DNA of 64,000 nt from Pyrenochaeta sp. MPI-SDFR-AT-0127 (Eukaryota > Ascomycota > Dothideomycetes > Pleosporales > Cucurbitariaceae): contig JAGTJM010000025.1 in assembly GCA_020747015.1 (NCBI GenBank), positions 186,001-250,000 of the forward strand, written 5' to 3'. The stretch's first letter is position 1, and every line of letters begins with the position of its first letter. This document shows, piece after piece, positions 24,464 to 36,196 of the stretch. The notes beneath the pieces are model-generated. The model was not told the DNA's origin. It did not search any database and saw only the letters and a list, made by a program, of their open reading frames with translations. Both the position numbers and the translations under genes were made by a program.

Positions 24464-27400
24464 ATGGCTTCCCTACGCTCAATCGGCGTCCACAAGCCCG
24501 CCGCCCTGCAGTATCTGGTTCAAGAGGCCATCCTCACCGACGATAGCACTGAGCGCGACTATGTCTGGGACACGTACACGGATGAGAGCCCCGACGGCGC
24601 GGCCGACGAGCTTGTCACCACAGAGTATCACGTGGTCTGGTCGCGGGGAGGCGTCATACGCAAGGTCTTCAACTTTGAAGTGGAAAAAGAGCCCGTCGTC
24701 CAGGCACTCTTGACCTCGTTTGTCGTCGAAGAGCCCTCACATGCTGCTTCGGAAGCCCTGGGCGGTGCCCCAGAGTACAACGGGAATGACTACTCCAAGA
24801 ACTTTCTCACCCAGGGCACTCAGCCCGCGACCGACCCAAATGCCCCAGTCGACACTACCCCTCCGACAATAGAGGTTCGGTCCCGCGCTTTGGTCGTCTT
24901 CCTCAAGTCGCAAGCGCACGTCTTCTTCCTCTCGGGCACCACACACATTGTGAACCTCCCTTTTGAAGTCGACAGAGCCTTCCCTGCAGCACGTGGAGTT
25001 GTGGTACAGCGAAAGATCACTCCTCGCCGCCCTATCCCATCCAGTCCACAGTTGCCTTCAGCGCCGCCAAACTCATTCCTTACCATCAATCAATCGTTCC
25101 TTTCGCAGACGTTCTCGCAAAGCTTTTCCCAGGCGCATCTTCGTCATGGCTCCTCTATCGGTGCCTCAAGGCTCAGCAAAGCCCGTCGATCTGGATCCGC
25201 CATTTTCCTTGACGAACTGATCAACCCTTCTGCAGCATCGAGCCTGGAAGCGATACCCAGGCTCTATTCATTCACTGATCCGCTGTCGGAGCTTGGACTG
25301 GTGGTCAATGTAGTCGTGGGTGGCGAGCGAGGCGGCCTACTGACAACACATGGTTCCGGCCATCGAAGATTAGAAGCCATCGACAAGGCCGAGGCAATTC
25401 TATACGTATCTCCCCGGAATGAGGTCATGTTTGATCGCAGTGGGAATGACAAGCCTCTCCTACTGGTGGTCACAGCCAATCATGAGACGAATGTATTGAC
25501 CATTTGGTCTGCAGCGTATCTCGAGCCAAAATCAATATCAGCTTCTCGAAAACACCATATCCCTGTGCCAATAAGCAAGTCTCGTAGACGTAGCTCCCAT
25601 GGTGCAACGGCACCCGGTACAGGAGCAACCACCCCTGCCGTCCGTGGAGCTGATAGACTGAGAGAAAGTTTCGGCGGTGCGGCGCGCAGCAAGACTCACC
25701 CTTCATTCAAAGACGTCTCACGATCCAAAGAAAAGCTTTCAGATCAAGCAGTCGAGGACGCGCTTGCTTCGCAACTCAATCCTGACTCTGAGATAGTACG
25801 CCAGCCAAAGGAGTCGAGGCGTGTGAGCTCGCTACTTTCACGAGCCGAGCTCACAACGAGCTTTGACAAGTCCGCTTTCCAAGACTTAGCAACAACTCGC
25901 ACCAGTTTAGGGGGTAGCTTCTCAGCAAGCTTTGGTGCCAGCCAGCGCAGCCGGCACTCGCTGGGTCAAGATCGAACAAGTTTTGGTGGCTTTTCTCAGT
26001 CGCGCCATCGAGCCTCCACTCCTGGTAGCGTGACTTCCCGAATGAGCTTGGGAGCGGCCTCTATAGACGATACCTTAGAAGACGTTATGGATGACGACAC
26101 ATTTGACACAATAGAGGACTATGATGAGCTTGATGACCTCTTTGCGCCCCCGGACGCTAAGGTGGAATCACGACCAGGTGATGGGCTTCATAAAGAGTTG
26201 GTTATGAGTGTTATCGCTGAGATACCAGTAACAAAATATTTGAAAAGCGGTCTTTTCGCCTTGAGTAATGCTTCAGAAACCCCGGTACGCAGACAAGTAT
26301 CTGGAAATCCAAAAAATAAAGTCATTAACGCTAGATCAGGATCAACCCCAACCAGATGTATTGACACTGAATGCACCCTTCAATTCTGCCACGCTCCACG
26401 AACGAAAACTTTACTTGTACATCTCCCATGCCTCTTTGGAATACCCGCTCGAGTGTGAACTGGCTGTTACACGGAAACGATTGTCACCGTCAGCATCAGC
26501 AACTCAGTCCAAGTCAAGCAGCGTGGCCCCTCGATATGCGTGTGTTCCTAAATTTGTAGGAACACGGCAGCTTGAGGGCACGTTGGATTTGATCAAACTT
26601 AGTGACGGCTACGTCCAAAGAGTGGCTCTTCTCACATCATCGAATCCCCGCGAGCCGTGCCTGTCACTGACAGCCGGATGGGGTAGTCACCTACCAGTGA
26701 AGTTCAGCTTGGGTCCAATGAAATTGTTTGACCCATATGCCATCTTTCAACACGACCAGGGCAGGGCTACCGCTGGTTCAAAACGTACAATTGTTGCCAG
26801 CCAGCCCTTGCGACGAATACTGCCGCTTGGAACCGATGGGAAGTTTGAACTGATCGACGGCGATTCTCGCAGACATCGTATGGAGTTCCGTTTGTCGCCG
26901 CCAGACGCATCCATCGCACAGCTCTTCCGAGTTATGTCCACAGTTCTCCCGAACTACGCGGGAGATTTTCTCCTGGAAATTTGGTGGAGCATCCGCAAGT
27001 CGTTATCCGCTGATGGAGCGAAGCAAATAAATATCGATTGGACCGCTTTTGTAGCAACTCTATTCTCTCTCGCGGTACCTTTTGTGGATGAAAAGACGCG
27101 TAAAGCGACCAAGCGAGCAAAGCCTAATCAACGACGGAGCTCAGGGCGTCCTCCAAGCCAAGCGAAACCAGATGAGGCCATTGATGATGAGAACTCGGCA
27201 TGGCGTCTGATGTGCAGTCGTCAGTCTTCCAAAATACATACAAAGAGCTGGGAATCATCGCCTTGGGCTTGGGTTTTACACTCGAGCCCAACGTCGTCAA
27301 CGATGAGCCCACCTTCGAAACGCTCCTCAATACAACAGCAAATACCAACAACCATACAACAGATCAGCGTCCAGGACAATATGCTTCCTACCTGTATTGA

Positions 27401-30400
27401 GATTGCTCGCCAATACATTCAATCGCCCATTGGTAAGGCCACAAATGATCATTGGAGACGATTGTCGCCATCAGAGAAGCAAGATCTCAGGATATCGTCT
27501 CTGTCTGAGATTGTGGTCTCCCTACATCTCTTCCGCGAAGAATGTAAGCTAGACGCCTTGTGCCAAAGCCTTACCAGTCAGACTGGCAATCTTGCCCCTG
27601 TGCTAGCGCAGCTTGGCCACTGGCTTCATTGGGACACATGGGATTGGAGACAAGGCGGCTTCTTCGACCTTGACGGTGGATCTAGTCGCGATTGGGCGTA
27701 CGAGGAATCTGCTTTTAGCTTAAAGATGCGACTGCACTCGCAGCCATGGGACACACCCCCTTCGATTCTAGAATGGCTTGCCACTGTTGTTGGATCGCGG
27801 CGTTATGCACCATTCCCAACGCTTGCAGTGCTCATTCGAAAATCTAAGGCATCTCCACACTCATCCATCAACATCGATGAGATCATTGCAGGCGTTACGC
27901 CTCGTACCATAGCATTGCACAAGTTTTTTCGGGACATCGATCCCGCCTCCAGCCCGCGAAGGGTGGTCGAACTGATCAAAACTTGCGACATTACCACGGA
28001 AATGTTGGCCACCTTACCGGAAGCCGCAAAGGCACCCCTGATGGAAGCCATTACAAGATGTCAGGCTAATCCACCGACAACCTGGTCAAGTTCCTTGCTG
28101 AGACTTGTGCAACGAGAAGATCTGGATTTAAGTTTGACGCCGGCTGGCGAATTCGCGCATGACAATCACCTGAACCCTGGAGGGGGTCTACACTCGATGG
28201 GGGCAACGCGTGATGTTCATACAATCTGCCAGAGTGCGGATCGTGCAGAGCCCATTCAGTCGACCGCGGAGGTCGATCGCCACTATATTACGAGATTGAT
28301 ATTCCGGGAGGATAGGCGTTTTATGGAGGCTTACACGCTGTTGGAACCTTTGCGGCAAACTGTTGCCGAGTACAGAGCTGATAGCAGGTCTGATGAAGCG
28401 GCTATCTTGGAAGGACAAAAGGTCCTTATCCAATGGGTCATGGTTCGCACATTCTCGCTACCTATAGGAAGTTCCATGATCAAGTTTAGCAGCAAGAAAC
28501 CTTTATTGACTGAGAAGTATCCCCTATATGGCTTTTCAACATCCTGCCTTATGAAGCCAATGGGAAACGTCGTTACCGCCGAGCGTCAAAATTATTCGGA
28601 AGAGAAGTACTTCTGGGCTTTCTTCAATGCGGGTGTTGCTGCTGGTTTGAGTATTTCACGAGATGCACAGGGTATCGACACGTCTTGGATCATGTACAAC
28701 AAGCCCTCAGATTTGACGAACAAGCATGCTGGCCTCCTCCTTGGCTTGGGTTTGAATGGCCATCTAAAGTCAATTGCAAAGTGGCTGTCCTTCAAGTATC
28801 TGACTCCAAAGCACACCATGACCTCAGTAGGCTTGCTCCTCGGCCTGTCTGCTTCCTTCATGGGCACAATGGACACTCTCGTTACACGACTGTTATCAGT
28901 ACATGTTACAAGAATGCTGCCACCAGGAGCAGCCGAGTTGAACCTTTCACCATACACGCAGACAACTGGTCTAATGGGGATTGGCCTACTTTACTACAAC
29001 ACACAACATCGCCGAATGAGCGAAGTTATGCTCTCAGAGATAGAGCATGTCGACATACCAGATCCCTCTGAGCCTCCAGATGCTCTTCGTGATGAAGCAT
29101 ATAGACTGGCAGCAGGCTTCGCGTTGGGATTTATCAACCTCGGGAAAGGCAAAGATCTTCGAGGTCTACACGATATGCGCATTGTAGAACGGTTAATGAC
29201 TGTTGCAGTCGCCCCGAAGCCGGTTGACATTGTTCACATTTTAGATCAAGCAACTGCTGGAGCAGTAATCGCCATTGCTTTGATCTTCATGAAAACACAC
29301 GATCAAGCTGTCGCCCGAAAAATCGACATCCCAGACACACTTCCACAGTTTGACTACGTGAGACCAGATATCTTCCTCCTCCGGACCTTGGCCAAGCATA
29401 TTATCATGTGGGACGGCATCGAGGCGAGTGATGCCTGGATCATCGCAAACTTGCCCCCCGACTATCGGTCAGCCTACGACCTCAAACATGTGACAAAATT
29501 GCGTAGCGAACAGATGCCTTTTTTCAACATCCTAGCCGGCTTGCTGTGGAGTGTCTCCTTGAAACATGCTGGCACAGGGGATGTACAAGTTCGAGACTTC
29601 TTGATCAAATATCTAGATCAGTTGATCCGCATCAACAAACTCCCTGCCTTGCGGTACGACTCCCGCCTTTCTCGTAACACCGTCCGTAATTGCCAAGATC
29701 TTCTTGCATTAGCAGCGGCTACTGTCATGGCCGGGACAGGCGATCTCGACGTCTTCCGCCGCCTGCGTAGTCTTCATGGAAGGATCGGACCAGACACACC
29801 GTATGGATCCCACTTAGCAGCACACATGGCTTTTGGCACCTTATTCATTGCTGGTGGAACGCAAACATTCAGTCGCTCTAACAAGGCCATTGCAGCCCTC
29901 ATATGCGCTTTCTATCCGCTCTTCCCGTCAGATGTCCAAGACTCGCGATCACATTTGCAAGCGTTCCGACACTTTTGGGTCTTAGCTGCTGAACCACGCT
30001 GTCTGGTTGTCCGCGATGTCGATAACGGACGCGCGATATCGATGCCTATCACCATTCATCTCCGAGCCGGAGACGAAGTCAAGACACTCGTTGCACCCTG
30101 CCTGCTCCCTGAAGTCCATCTCATCGGACGCATCGAAACAAGTGACCAGACATACTGGCCTACAACACTCGACTTTGTCAACAACCCGCTCCACCTTCGC
30201 TCTTTTGAGAAGAACCAGACACTTCATGTACGCAAGAGGTCAGCACATGACACTTACGCAACGGCATTTAGTGCCACTCTCGTTGCCCTCAACGACGCTC
30301 AATCTTCAAAGACTTCGCAGCTCTTATTCCACTGGATCTTCACCCTCCCTTCTCTGGCCGAGTTCATATCCGCGTCCGATGCTGGCCTCATCTTGCCATT

Positions 30401-30638
30401 AGACCACTATAGCAAGAGCTGGCTAGAGCCGGGCGCCACGGTGGTAGAGAGTCGCTTGGTGCTGGGCAAGCTGGCCAAAAGCTGGAGGGTCGAGGAGCTG
30501 CGGGAACTAAAGGGTGTTTTTGAGTGGGCTGAGGGTGCCTCTCGACAAGACGGAAAGCTCAGGTGGCTTGGACGCGATGTCGTCGAGAGGCTGAAAGCTG
30601 GTGTTGTGGAGAGGGGCCGAGCCATTGGCGGAGGCTAG
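24464..30638 (+). CDS. APC1: Anaphase-promoting complex subunit 1 (APC1/BimE)
   Basis: Two exons, 24464-26227 and 26277-30638, are joined over a 49-base intron (GTAACA...TTCAG, phase 0), giving 2041 residues, close to Aspergillus BimE. The N-terminus (MASLRSIGVHKPAALQYL) begins a beta-propeller domain with long Ser-rich linkers. The middle shows WESSPWAWVL, then the helical part EIVVSLHLFREECKLDAL. The C-terminal half contains proteasome/cyclosome repeats, e.g. HAGLLLGLGLNGHL, TTGLMGIGLLYYNTQHRRM and EAYRLAAGFALGFINLGKG (about residues 1400-1690). APC1 is the scaffold of the ubiquitin ligase that triggers anaphase and mitotic exit in the nucleus. Without the intron the two frames would be broken, and its splice signals fit neighbouring introns. 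The unspliced frame runs on to 26458 but loses family similarity. Confidence 0.93.
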
Positions 30639-30840
30639 TAATGTTTGCCATATGTCATGTTAGGAGCAGATAGAAGTTCATGGCGTAGTATAGAGTGGAT
30701 TAAGTCCGTCTTCACGAGCAAAAATCAAAATGTAATCTTGTTATACAATAAATCGTTGCGAGCGTATTTACTTTAGGGTTACATCTACACGTGCCAGATA
30801 TATGCAAAGCCTCTCTCTATATACCACACTATGTGCGTGT

Positions 30841-33228
30841 CTATCTCACAACAACTTCTTTGATACCCCATCTACCCACCTCCTGCATGGCCTTCTCGCC
30901 GCCCTCGGCCAGACTCGGATCCTTGAGCACGCCAGCAAGACACTGCCAGCCATCTCTGCCACCACCCCATTTCAAGACTTCATTTTTATACAATTCGCCA
31001 TTTTCTCTGTCGAGACTGCCCTCTGGGCCGCGGTGCTGAAAGACACTATTCCAAATCTTGGCCGCCAGGGCTCTATCAAAGAGGTAGGAATAGTATGTTG
31101 CGCCGTAACCAAAGAGGTGGCCGAAGAAGCCCTGCCAAGCTGTGCCTGCAGGTTCGGGAACAGAGGCGTATTGGTTGTATACATTGTGGTAGACTTGAGT
31201 CGAGTTGAAAGCTTCGTGTGACGGGAGTTTGGAATGGTACGCTTGGTCCAGCATACACAGCAATATCTGGCTCTCAAGTTCTGCGTACTGGTTCCTGTTG
31301 TCGATCTTAAGTCGCTGCTCAAGCACGTTCATCGGCAGCGGGGCGTCGGTCTCCCAGTGTCGCGCGTACAAGCTCAGGACATGCGGACAAAACGCAAAAT
31401 GCTCCATGAGCACGCTGGGTAGCTCGGCGATATCGGTGGCGCAACGTGTGCCAGAGACGTTTTGCAGGGCTGTGCGGCCGAGGATGGAGTGCAACGCATG
31501 GCCCATTTCGTGAAATAGCGTGCGTACATCGTGGATGTTTAGCAGTGTGGGGCGGGGGTGGTGTGCCTTGGAGAAGTCGCAGATTAGGGCGATGGTGGGG
31601 AGTTGGAAGTAGCTGTTGCGTTCAGCATTATATGCTACCGGCATCCCATCTGTGGCGGCCTCGATGGGGGACGAGAAGCGGTGCTGCATATGGCTCATTT
31701 CTTCCATTTCCGAAGGAAGAATCTCGCGACTACAACGTAGCGTGAAGTGTGCAGGATTTGGTGTCTTGCCTGGTCTGCTGTACAAGTCACAATAGAGCAC
31801 GGCGATGTGACCTTCGGTATCTGATATTACGTCCAGTCGCCGAACTCCATCATCCCATACTTCTCCCGGCTGTGTTTCTTTTGGAACAAAACGGACGCCG
31901 TATAGCCGATCGAACAATCTTGAGATTCCTTGAAGAACCGTGCCAACTGAGAAATAAGCGGAGAGCGAATCTTGCGTGCGCTGTTTGTAGTGGCCTTCCA
32001 TGGTCGCGAGCATCTTCTGTGTGTAATAGAACTTGTCCCAGGCGTTTATCCTGTCTGGAAAGTTGTCCTGGTGTGCATCACCTCTCTTCAACTCCATCAA
32101 TTCATCCAAGTCTGCAAGAACAGCCGGTCGGCTGTCTTCATAGAGAGCCTTCAGGAACTGATCTACAGCTTCTGGTGTTCTGGCCATCTTATTCTCAAGC
32201 GTCATGTGTGCAAATGTTTCATATCCAGATGATTGTGCCAATTCAGCCCTAAGCTTCAGCATTTTTTCCAAGCGCGCTATGCTGGGTTTGCTCGCGGTTC
32301 GGACTGCGCTGTATGTTTCTCTTCGTACATCTGGATCTTCGACGAACCGTAGTACAGCTTGCGATTCGTGATGCATAGTCGATATTCGTGTCTCTCCCCA
32401 TTTCGTCAGAGCCTTTGCCAAATTCGGGTCCAACCCTTTGAGTTTCTTCGAATTAAACCTTAGATTTAGTGTTTCAGGCGCCATGCCTTCTACAAACTGC
32501 GAGCCAACCTCTGAGATTTCGCCGCTGAGATCAACTAGCCGTTCTCTTGTCTTATCGTCTAAACCAATGCCGAATCTTGCAAAGTCCTCCATCAATATCC
32601 GTGCAACTATGCGCTCTTCCTCTGTCCAGCTCTCATGGACCTGTGGTATTTCTGAAGCCTTCTTCAGCTGATCATACAACACGGGCGTCGTGTTCAGCTG
32701 GTTCATATACTGGAAAACCGTGTGATAGGCTTTCACCGCCATGATCTGGAACTTGCGATCTGGGTGCGTGCCTCTTACAAAGTCGGCCAAATCTATTACC
32801 CGACATAGTAAATCGCTTAGCTTGTCCAGGTCTTTGACGATATGTTTGAAGTCGGTTATCGATTCCGCCGCCTCGACCTTATGGACCACTGCGTTACAGC
32901 GTTGTATAGTTATGGTGACAAAGTCAACAAAGCCCTCTGGGTGCGTTAGGTATTTGTTGCCTATTATCCCAGACGGCTTCTGTTTCTGCGAAGAGCGCCT
33001 AAAATTGTCCCAGAATGAGGCATTGTCAAAGACTTTGCGCAGGGTATCATCGTCTGTCTTCCCGCTGGCAGACAGTCCGTAGAGGGCAGACGGCGGCGCT
33101 GGAGGATCGCGTGCAGTGGCAGCGGCGGCGGGGAATGTGCTGTTGAATCTGCGCAGTCGTTGAGATTGCTGTACGCAGCGTGGACAAATCCATGGTGACG
33201 GCTTTGTGCGCGCCAGCCGCTTGAGCAT
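30841..33228 (-). CDS. OCT1: Mitochondrial intermediate (octapeptidyl) peptidase, M3 family
   Basis: A single exon of 795 residues. The start is placed at 33228 (MLKRLARTKPSPWICPRC), which begins a basic, Ser/Arg-rich mitochondrial presequence ending near RRFNST; the frame is open to 33333 but the extra 35 residues lack targeting character. The catalytic zinc motif HEMGH is at about residue 573, within VRTLFHEMGHALHSILGRT, and a downstream Glu lies in DIAELPSVLMEHF, as in M3 metallopeptidases. OCT1 removes eight residues from imported matrix proteins after the first presequence cleavage. Length matches yeast Oct1 (772 residues). It is divergent from the MICOS gene with 180 bases between starts and convergent with APC1. 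Confidence 0.93.
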   Translation of the reverse strand: MLKRLARTKPSPWICPRCVQQSQRLRRFNSTFPAAAATARDPPAPPSALYGLSASGKTDDDTLRKVFDNASFWDNFRRSSQKQKPSGIIGNKYLTHPEGFVDFVTITIQRCNAVVHKVEAAESITDFKHIVKDLDKLSDLLCRVIDLADFVRGTHPDRKFQIMAVKAYHTVFQYMNQLNTTPVLYDQLKKASEIPQVHESWTEEERIVARILMEDFARFGIGLDDKTRERLVDLSGEISEVGSQFVEGMAPETLNLRFNSKKLKGLDPNLAKALTKWGETRISTMHHESQAVLRFVEDPDVRRETYSAVRTASKPSIARLEKMLKLRAELAQSSGYETFAHMTLENKMARTPEAVDQFLKALYEDSRPAVLADLDELMELKRGDAHQDNFPDRINAWDKFYYTQKMLATMEGHYKQRTQDSLSAYFSVGTVLQGISRLFDRLYGVRFVPKETQPGEVWDDGVRRLDVISDTEGHIAVLYCDLYSRPGKTPNPAHFTLRCSREILPSEMEEMSHMQHRFSSPIEAATDGMPVAYNAERNSYFQLPTIALICDFSKAHHPRPTLLNIHDVRTLFHEMGHALHSILGRTALQNVSGTRCATDIAELPSVLMEHFAFCPHVLSLYARHWETDAPLPMNVLEQRLKIDNRNQYAELESQILLCMLDQAYHSKLPSHEAFNSTQVYHNVYNQYASVPEPAGTAWQGFFGHLFGYGATYYSYLFDRALAAKIWNSVFQHRGPEGSLDRENGELYKNEVLKWGGGRDGWQCLAGVLKDPSLAEGGEKAMQEVGRWGIKEVVVR

Positions 33229-33408
33229 CTTTTCCTCCTGAATTGGGCGGGTGACGTTCGAGAAGAGGGCAGAGCGAGCGATGTCACAAGCCGAGGACGG
33301 GAAAGTTGCGGCGCACGGACTTGGCAGCATCACTGGTGCGAACGGAGCTCAACATCGGAAGGTTGACCATCTCGACTTTCCATCCATTGCGCCTGCCCCT
33401 CTTTCGAC
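33229..33408. promoter_or_regulatory. Short bidirectional promoter of two mitochondrial genes
   Basis: Only 180 bases separate the start codons of OCT1 (-) and the MICOS subunit gene (+). Both products act in mitochondria, so shared control is plausible. No specific site was identified by eye. Confidence 0.5.
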
Positions 33409-34286
33409 ATGGCCTTTAGACCGCTGCTACGGCAGGTGAGTAGCTCTGCAAGTCTCTGTAGGGCGTCAATTGACGTCTTGTAGCGCGCCGTTGTTCCTGC
33501 CATTGCCGCCCTCTCCGCCGGGGCAATCTTCGCACCTGGCCTCGTGCACGCTGAAGAGAGGCCCGACGACCTGCTTGTACGTCACACTATGCGCCTCAGG
33601 CCGATGCTCGACTTGAATTCATTTCAGCAAGGCGCCGTCGTGCTCCTCGACGACTCTACTGACCGCATCACCAGAATCGCAAACCCATTTACGATGACAT
33701 GCCACTCGACACCACGGCTCCAACTCTCCCAAATCAATCCACACCTACCGCCCCAGCCGAATCCTACCGCCCCACGCCCACCGACCTTCTCGCAACCCAG
33801 ATTGGCCGTGCGCGCCTGGCACTCCACCGGCAAGCTGTCCGGGGCGAGCAAGCTGTCGATAACACCCTTACCAAAGCCCTCCGTCTCGAAAACAGTTTCA
33901 CAAGCACCATCCGCTCATTAGGTCCGCCAAAGGAGTCTGGAGAGAAGATCTTCCCCGGCGCTCTCTATGTTCTCGTCGCGTCAATGGCCGGTTCGATTGT
34001 CACGCGAAACCGCAACATTTTGCTACGGGCTTCAGTGCCAGCGGCCGTTGGCATTGTCGCTGCCAATGTTGTGCTTCCCATCACCACAAAGAACGTAGGT
34101 GATCTGATATGGACGTATGAGGAGAAGTTTCCCGTCTTGGCGGACACACATCTCAGGACTAAGGCGCGAATCTCAAAGTTTATCGAAACAGGGAAGGCGC
34201 ATGCCGGCATGACGGTGGGCATGGTTGAGGACAAGTTTTCAGAGACGAGGGAATCGCTAGAGGGTTGGGTTAAAAAGGGCCGTTGA
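33409..34286 (+). CDS. MICOS complex subunit, Mic26/Mic27 (apolipoprotein O) family
   Basis: Three exons, 33409-33435, 33484-33576 and 33675-34286, all in phase 0, give 243 residues. The N-terminus (MAFRPLLRQ, then VVPAIAALSAGAIFAPGLVHAEE) looks like a mitochondrial targeting and hydrophobic leader. The conserved RKPIYDDMPLD motif follows the second junction. Two likely membrane segments are seen in FPGALYVLVASMAGSIV and LLRASVPAAVGIVAANVVL. The family sits in the inner membrane and shapes crista junctions with Mic60 and Mic10. The second intron (98 bases) has two possible acceptors: the one at 33674 keeps RKPIYDD in frame, while TTTCAG at 33627 gives an unrelated frame ending at 33921. The first coding exon is only nine codons. 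Which of Mic26 or Mic27 it represents cannot be decided. Confidence 0.85.
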
Positions 34287-36196
34287 ATGTCCGCTGGAGA
34301 GGGGGAAGTTGAAATTCGTGCATGACGAGTACCTGTACAGTAGCGTGAGCGTTTTAGATGGAATGAGCAACAGTTGCAATAATAGTTGCAATTTCTTTTG
34401 TCAACCTCGTATTGTATCTTTAGATGGCTGAAACCAGAAGCTTGTAGCATCTTCCATGGGCCCTGGGCTCGTGCCGTCTTCGTCGAAAATGGCAGTCGCC
34501 ATCTCTCCCTCTTCCCCTTCATCTATCTCATTTGGCTGTCTACCACCATCACACACACAGAGATGAAACCGTGCTTCATGATCAAGCCTTATGCGACAGA
34601 ACCTGCTCTAGCTGGTGAAGAAGCTCCCACCCCCGAACTCTGAGTCCTGAATACTTATTCACAAGCTCCACTTCATACGACGACCAAAGCATATCTCACA
34701 CCTACGGCAGCCAGAGCCTGGACATGACCCTCTCCAAGGCATACGACAGCAATCGAAGCATTTTTCTCTCTCGCTGAAGATTTCAATGGCGTTTTGCGGT
34801 TGATCCATGTTCCCATTGGAGTGGTTCAGGTCTTTGCTGAGACGTGGTTAATGAGCCTCTCGGAATAAAGGAAAGACCCAACACTTTCTATTCTTCCTTG
34901 CTCATATATTGCACAACGCGATATCGGTCGTAAGAAAGGCGAGATTGTCCCCGTAGCCATGGACTTCACCGACTTCCTCAATACATGGATCAGTGTCTCT
35001 GGGAGAATTTCTTTCAAACAAATCATGTGAGACCAGCATTCACGTATTCCCTCGTACTACAAGCAGTTTCACCTCTTGCACATGTCACACACTTACAAGA
35101 GACGGCCGGAGCGCCCTCTGACTTCTCAAGTTGATGAAACTTGGGGGTTGGCCAATAATCTCAGCGGCCTTTATGCAGACACATAGATGCCGATCCTGGT
35201 TTACGGGGGGGTTTCGGGCCTAAGGTGAGGTTTGTTCATGAAGGTCACTTGATACGAAAGTCAATCCTGGTTCTTTCGGGCCCATCGGATACTGGAATAC
35301 ACCCCAGTCAAATCGAACAGAACTTCAAGCCTGCCACCGGTGACCGTTAAGGACACTCATCACATGCTTGACATAGCGGAAACAATTAATGACAGGCATA
35401 AGGATGATTAAGTACCACAGGCCCCATTGATGCTGCAGGACCTAGACCAACGTGAAATGAATTCACCACCAGATCCGACATTTTGGTCTAACTCGCCAAG
35501 GGAAATCCTTCCCACGTAGCCGAGTCACCGAAGTGGCCGAATTGATCGAGACTCTCGAGTTTGAGCATCCGTGAGCGAACATTGCATATCCGTATCGGCC
35601 TAGAATGCTCTTCGTTACGATACTGCTTAGCTCTCAGGTCCGCTTGCATCAATTGTGGTACAGAGTCAATTTTCAATGACATGACACTTATACGAGGTGC
35701 AGCAGTGTGAAACCAACACCATGCCGTCGGACCAGACTGCAGAGCTAACGTACGGCGCAGTGCATAACGTGGATGGTCAGTTACCTCAAGACATGGAAGA
35801 CGTGTCGAAGAGACAGCAGCCAGGTTTTCGGGGGCGTGGCCATCCAGTCTCCCGGATGGCCATGTGCACGGCAGACGCCACCAGGGCGGTTCTTGTTGCA
35901 GGAGGCGCAATTGTGGTTTGGTGATTAGCTACCGGCTTAGTTGGGGTGGGGCGTGCCGACCGATGGCAGAGGAGCGGTGACTTGTCAGGTTTGTTGGTGT
36001 TGCGGGGTGACTGGCTGCTTCATCGCTTAGTGTTCTCGATCGTCCTTCCCCGGACCCAGGAGCCGTCCCCGTTCGCCATCGACCTGACCGCCTCCAAGAC
36101 CCTGGCCTTGGGACAACCTCCCATTCAGCTGGGTTTCGCCGCCAACTTCTCGACACGACTCGGAACACCACCACCAACTCACCCTACTGCGACACC
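34287..36196. other. Intergenic, 1.9 kb
   Basis: This lies between the MICOS gene and the methyltransferase gene, both on the plus strand. Short frames occur on both strands but none is convincing. The last few hundred bases, rich in CA and CCACC words (36040-36196), should be promoter and leader of the methyltransferase gene. Confidence 0.45.

Noticed and set aside
26228..26458. Direct continuation of the first APC1 frame
   Set aside because: The unspliced continuation loses similarity and stops, while the 49-base intron restores the family frame.
31749..32252. Plus-strand open frame of 167 codons
   Set aside because: Antisense to OCT1, which has the HEXXH motif and full length.
33229..33333. 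Upstream extension of OCT1 by 35 codons
   Set aside because: Lacks mitochondrial presequence character and would overlap almost the whole short promoter.
35488..35910. Minus-strand frame of 140 codons
   Set aside because: No recognised domain, and plus-strand frames overlap it; likely chance.
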